Positions 60,301 through 64,000 of a stretch of 64,000 nt of DNA are shown piece by piece. The notes beneath the pieces were generated by a model. The model was not told the origin of the DNA. It saw nothing but the letters and a program-made list of their open reading frames with translations, and did not search any database. The translations under genes and the position numbers were made by a program. The stretch lies in NCBI GenBank assembly GCA_964567855.1, contig CAZMOE010000003.1, positions 1 to 64,000 of the forward strand. Direction: 5' to 3'. Each line of letters starts with the position of its first letter. Positions within the stretch are counted from its first letter, which is position 1. This DNA comes from Liminaster sp964567855. GTDB lineage: Bacteria > Bacteroidota > Bacteroidia > Bacteroidales > UBA3663.

Positions 60301-61578
60301 ATGGCAAGACAAAAAGAGGAAGTTATCAGCATGGTTGATACCTTCCAAGACTTTAAGGACAACAAAAACATTGACCGCGCCACGATGATCAGCGTCCTCG
60401 AAGACTCTTTTCGCAACGTATTGGCTAAAATGTTCAACAGCGATGAAAACTTCGACGTAATCATCAATCCGGACAAAGGCGATTTCGAAATCTGGAAAAA
60501 CCGCACCGTCGTTCCCGATGGAGAAGTAACCAATCCGAACAAGGAAGTAGGACTCAGCGAAGCCCGCGCCGCCGTACCGGACATTGAACCCGGCGAGGAC
60601 TTCACCGAAGCGATCAACTTCGCAGACTTCGGTCGTCGTGCAATCCTGAATCTCCGGCAGACACTTGCCGCCAAGATCCTCGAACTGCAGAAAGACGGGC
60701 TTTACAACAAATATAAAGAACTGATCGGTAAAATCGTGACGGCTGAGGTTTATCAGGTGTGGAAACGCGAAATGATGCTGGTAGACGAAGACGGAAACGA
60801 ATTGACTCTGCCCCGTGCGGAACAGATCTCGTCCGACCACTACCGCAAGAATGAGACTGTCAAGGCCGTTGTCGCCCGCGTGGATAACGCCAACAACAAC
60901 CCGAAAATCATTCTTTCCCGAACGGCACCGGTCTTCCTTCAGCGATTGATGGAAGCCGAAATTCCGGAAGTGGCCGACGGCACCATCCGTATCGTCAAAC
61001 TGGCCCGTATTCCCGGCGAACGGGCTAAGATCGCTGTCGAAAGCAATGACGATCACATCGACCCCGTAGGAGCATGCGTCGGCGTCAAAGGCGGACGTAT
61101 CCATGGCATTGTCCGCGAACTACGCGGCGAAAATCTGGACGTTATCAACTACACCAACAATACTGCCCTTTTCATCCAACGCGCGCTCAGCCCTGCCAAA
61201 GTCACCTCCATTCGTGTGGATGAGGAGGCACGCAATGCGGACGTCTTCATGAAACCCGAAGAGGTCAGCCTGGCTATCGGTAAAAACGGCGCCAATATCA
61301 AATTGGCCTGCATGCTGACAGGATACAACATCGACGTTTATCGCGATATAGAAACCAGCTCAGAAGAAGATGTCTTCCTTGACGATTTCTCCGATGAAAT
61401 CGATCAGTGGGTTATCGACGCACTCAAAGGAATCGGCTGCGCTACCGCTAAAGCCGTCCTCGCCGCCGATCCGGCAACCCTTGTGGAAAAGGCCGACCTC
61501 GAAGAGGAAACCATTGCCGAAGTTCGTCGTATTCTTTCTAAAGAATTCGAAGACGGCGACACCTCTACGGAATTATGA
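60301..61578 (+). CDS. nusA: Transcription termination/antitermination factor NusA
   Basis: 425 residues. N-terminal RNA-polymerase-binding domain (about 1-130, MVDTFQDFKDNKNIDRAT), S1 domain (about 135-200, GKIVTAEVYQVWKREMML), KH1 (GACVGVKGGRIHGIVREL) and KH2 (SLAIGKNGANIKLACMLTGY), then one helix-hairpin-helix segment (LKGIGCATAKAVLAADP). It modulates pausing and termination. The last two codons and the stop lie inside a 22-nt inverted repeat (61570-61591), so the C-terminus may have been set by insertion of a small element. Confidence 0.96.
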   Translation: MARQKEEVISMVDTFQDFKDNKNIDRATMISVLEDSFRNVLAKMFNSDENFDVIINPDKGDFEIWKNRTVVPDGEVTNPNKEVGLSEARAAVPDIEPGEDFTEAINFADFGRRAILNLRQTLAAKILELQKDGLYNKYKELIGKIVTAEVYQVWKREMMLVDEDGNELTLPRAEQISSDHYRKNETVKAVVARVDNANNNPKIILSRTAPVFLQRLMEAEIPEVADGTIRIVKLARIPGERAKIAVESNDDHIDPVGACVGVKGGRIHGIVRELRGENLDVINYTNNTALFIQRALSPAKVTSIRVDEEARNADVFMKPEEVSLAIGKNGANIKLACMLTGYNIDVYRDIETSSEEDVFLDDFSDEIDQWVIDALKGIGCATAKAVLAADPATLVEKADLEEETIAEVRRILSKEFEDGDTSTEL

Positions 61579-61765
61579 ATTAAGGATTAAGACATGTGAG
61601 GCGTAAGCCAGCATTCGGGAATCCCGTCGCGGAAAGAATGCCATCCTTCGGGACACACGTTCGATATATTCGGTTCATAATCAAGGCATGTGTCCCTGTC
61701 GGTAGTCCTTCAGACGGAACTCCGAACTACCTCTACAAAGGTTCTTAATTCTTAATTGTAAATTC
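61570..61765. repeat. MITE-like inverted-repeat element between nusA and infB
   Basis: The 22 nt at 61570-61591 and the 22 nt at 61744-61765 are imperfect inverted repeats (18 of 22 pair), rich in AATTAAG. The 152-bp interior has no gene; it contains a near-direct repeat (GCCAGCATTCGGGA and GCCATCCTTCGGGA, 12 of 14) and small hairpins such as GGTAGT...ACTACC. This looks like a small non-autonomous element, though a regulatory leader of infB is also possible. Confidence 0.5.
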
Positions 61766-61779
61766 TTACTTCAAACAAT

Positions 61780-64000
61780 ATGCGATTAAATAAAATAGCA
61801 AAAGATTTTAACGTCGGTGTCCAGACCTTGATAGAATTTCTGGTAAAACGCACAGGCGAAACCGGGGATCTCAACCCCATGACAAATATTTCGGACGAAC
61901 AATACGAACTTCTCTGCCGTGAGTTCAGCAAGGACAAGTCCGTCAAAATAGAATCGGATCGAATCCGTAGCGAAAGGCAATCCGATAAGGTCAAGAATAA
62001 GGAGGAAAAAAAGACCGCCAACCGTTCTATGGCACACACTCCCGGCGAATCGGTACGGCTTTCCGGTCCGAAAATCCTCGGAACACTTGACCTGAACAAG
62101 AAAAAGCCCGCACCGGCTCAGACATCCAAACCGGCTCAGGCCGCTCAAGCATCCAAGCCGGCAACAGAAAAAACGGCAGAAACTGCACCGCAGAAACAGG
62201 TAACTCAGAAGCCCACCGCTACCATAGCTCCGGCCGCACAGCCGGCAGTGGCCACAAAAACGAAAACTGAAACGGTTTCTCCGGTACAACAACCGGCCGA
62301 CACCGCCAAGGCACCCGCTCAGGCAGAAGTTGCGCCCCAGAAAGCGACACAATCGGAAGAGGTATTCCGATTGTCGCCGACTCCGGCCCCGCAACTGAAT
62401 GTTGTCGGCACCATCGACCTGGAAGCCCTGAATCAAAGTACCCGTCCCCGCAAGAAGACCAAAGAGGAAAAACGTAAGGAAAGGGAGCAGAAAGAGGGTA
62501 ATGGCGGTCACAAGCGTCAACGCATCAATGCCCAGAAGGTGGACATCAATGCGATGGCCGCATCAGGTCGTGATGCCAATAACAACAATGGCGGAAGCAG
62601 CCGTCGCAGCGAGCGAAACGGCCGTAACGGCAATAGCGGAAACGCCAACAGTCAGGGAGCAGGCAAGAAAAACCGCCTGAAGAAACCGCTGCAGAAACCG
62701 GAAGTCAATGAAGAGGACGTTCAGAAGCAGGTGAAAGAAACTCTGGCCCGTCTTTTGGGGAAACCGGAGAAGAAATCGGTAAAATACCGTAAAGACAAAC
62801 GAACCGCCGCCGCAGAACGCGCCGCAGAAATACAGGAAGAAGAGGCTGCAGACAGCAAGGTACTCAAACTGACGGAATTTGTGACGGCCAATGACCTGGC
62901 ATCGATGATGAACATCAATGTGACACAGGTCATCACAACCTGCATGAGCATCGGCATGATGGTTTCCATCAACCAGCGCCTGGATGCGGAAACCATCAAT
63001 CTGGTTGCAGAAGAATTCGGCTTCAAGACAGAATATATATCCAACGAAGTGGCCCAGGCCATTCAGGACGAAACCGATAAAGAGGAAGACCTTACCACCC
63101 GCCCGCCGATCATTACCGTCATGGGACATGTCGACCACGGTAAAACAAAGCTCCTTGACTACATTCGTAACTCGAACGTAATCGCCGGCGAAGCAGGAGG
63201 TATCACACAGCACATCGGCGCCTACAACGTTCAATTGTCAGACGGTCGCCATGTGACATTCTTGGATACTCCGGGACACGAAGCCTTCACGGCTATGCGT
63301 GCCCGCGGTGCAAAGATGACAGATATCGCCATCATCATCATCGCTGCAGACGACGGAATAATGCCGCAGACCAAAGAGGCCATCAATCACGCTGCCGCCG
63401 CAAATGTACCGATCGTTTTTGCCATCAATAAAATCGACAAGCCCACGGCCAACCCCAATAAAGTCAAAGAACAGCTTTCGGCCATGAATTACCTCGTCGA
63501 AGAATGGGGTGGCAAATACCAGAGCCAGGACATCAGCGCCCGCGAAGGTCTGAATGTGGACCTGCTGCTGGAAAAAGTCCTGCTGGAGGCCGAAATGTTG
63601 GAACTCAAGGCAAATCCGAACCGCCGCGCAGTGGGTTCGGTCATCGAATCCACGCTCGACAAAGGGCGCGGATATGTTGCAACCGTCCTCGTGCAGAACG
63701 GCACGCTGCACATCGGAGATGTTATCCTTGCCGGTACACACTACGGCCGCGTCAAAGCCATGTATAACGAGCGTTTCCAGAAAGTGAAAGAAGCCGGCCC
63801 CTCTACTCCGGTGCAGGTGCTCGGCCTGAACGGCGCCCCACAGGCTGGGGACCAGTTCAATATTCTCGAAACAGAGCAGGAAGCCCGTGAAATCGCGGCC
63901 AAACGTGAACGCCTGGCGCGCGAACAGAGTCTGCGCACGCAGACAATGCTGACGCTGGATGAAATCGGTCGCCGTATTGCCGTCGGAAACTTCCAGGAGC
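61780..64000 (+). CDS. infB: Translation initiation factor IF-2 (3' end beyond window)
   Basis: 740 codons, open to the window edge. IF2 N-terminal domain at 1-50 (MRLNKIAKDFNVGVQTLIEF), a long Ala/Pro/Gln/Lys-rich linker (about 100-300) typical of Bacteroidetes IF-2, a basic stretch, then the second N-domain (about 365-420) and the GTPase: GHVDHGKT (449-456), FLDTPGHEAF, NKIDKP, SAREG, followed by domain II. It places initiator tRNA on the ribosome. The residue after the P-loop Thr is Lys, where Ser is usual in relatives I know; this is a minor oddity. It starts 201 bp after nusA because of the repeat element between them. Confidence 0.97.
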   Translation, partial: MRLNKIAKDFNVGVQTLIEFLVKRTGETGDLNPMTNISDEQYELLCREFSKDKSVKIESDRIRSERQSDKVKNKEEKKTANRSMAHTPGESVRLSGPKILGTLDLNKKKPAPAQTSKPAQAAQASKPATEKTAETAPQKQVTQKPTATIAPAAQPAVATKTKTETVSPVQQPADTAKAPAQAEVAPQKATQSEEVFRLSPTPAPQLNVVGTIDLEALNQSTRPRKKTKEEKRKEREQKEGNGGHKRQRINAQKVDINAMAASGRDANNNNGGSSRRSERNGRNGNSGNANSQGAGKKNRLKKPLQKPEVNEEDVQKQVKETLARLLGKPEKKSVKYRKDKRTAAAERAAEIQEEEAADSKVLKLTEFVTANDLASMMNINVTQVITTCMSIGMMVSINQRLDAETINLVAEEFGFKTEYISNEVAQAIQDETDKEEDLTTRPPIITVMGHVDHGKTKLLDYIRNSNVIAGEAGGITQHIGAYNVQLSDGRHVTFLDTPGHEAFTAMRARGAKMTDIAIIIIAADDGIMPQTKEAINHAAAANVPIVFAINKIDKPTANPNKVKEQLSAMNYLVEEWGGKYQSQDISAREGLNVDLLLEKVLLEAEMLELKANPNRRAVGSVIESTLDKGRGYVATVLVQNGTLHIGDVILAGTHYGRVKAMYNERFQKVKEAGPSTPVQVLGLNGAPQAGDQFNILETEQEAREIAAKRERLAREQSLRTQTMLTLDEIGRRIAVGNFQE

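Noticed and set aside
60127..61104. Minus-strand open frame running through the N run opposite nusA
   Set aside because: It exists only because N codons are not stops; nusA on the other strand is certain.
1..64000. CRISPR arrays, tRNA, rRNA or intact insertion sequences
   Set aside because: I saw no regularly spaced repeat series, no tRNA-like cloverleaf, no rRNA segments and no transposase frame.

Overview
The window reads as a Bacteroidales chromosome. Evidence: paired SusC/SusD outer-membrane genes, a one-protein hybrid two-component regulator, lipoproteins whose lipid Cys is followed by acidic residues, T9SS-like C-terminal tails, Bacteroides-type -7 boxes (TAnnTTTG) before most transcription units, and a typical Bacteroidales housekeeping set (purD, argB, rimP-nusA-infB). 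I cannot name a genus. The tails point to a T9SS-bearing lineage (Prevotella, Muribaculaceae, Barnesiella-like) rather than classic gut Bacteroides, but this is inference.

Bases 1 to about 54,310 form one large polysaccharide utilisation locus (PUL) for decorated xylan, probably cereal-type glucuronoarabinoxylan. From the left: a GH43 gene cut by the window edge and a GPH-family sugar symporter (minus); a CE20-like acetyl esterase (plus); the hybrid two-component regulator (minus); GH2 and GH95 exo-enzymes (plus); a GH115 then DUF1680 (GH127/GH146) operon (minus); an isolated GH5-GH43 fusion (minus); then an eight-gene surface-uptake block (minus) read as fasciclin lipoprotein, SusC, SusD, two fasciclin lipoproteins, SusC, SusD and a large surface glycan-binding protein; a GH10 xylanase and a GH67 alpha-glucuronidase (minus); and two GH43 genes plus a GH30 xylanase (plus). 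Together these could cut the backbone (GH10, GH30, perhaps GH5), import oligosaccharides (two SusCD pairs), remove acetyl, methylglucuronic acid, arabinose and galactose/L-galactose side groups (CE20, GH115, GH67, GH43, DUF1680, GH2, GH95), and pass sugars to the symporter.

The main non-coding discovery is a spaced direct repeat in front of six PUL promoters: ATGTWWC-N16-GTWAC (21-bp period), with its proximal half 30 to 32 bp upstream of the -7 box in every case. I infer that it is the operator of the PUL's hybrid regulator. A further protein-level finding is an unnamed module of about 170 residues present twice in the glycan-binding protein and once at the C-terminal side of the GH30 enzyme.

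Bases 54,430 to 64,000 are core genome: purD, a multi-span membrane protein, argB, a mannose-1-phosphate guanylyltransferase, a DUF5672 protein, rimP (cut by a 100-N assembly gap), nusA and the 5' part of infB. A short inverted-repeat-bounded, MITE-like segment separates nusA from infB.
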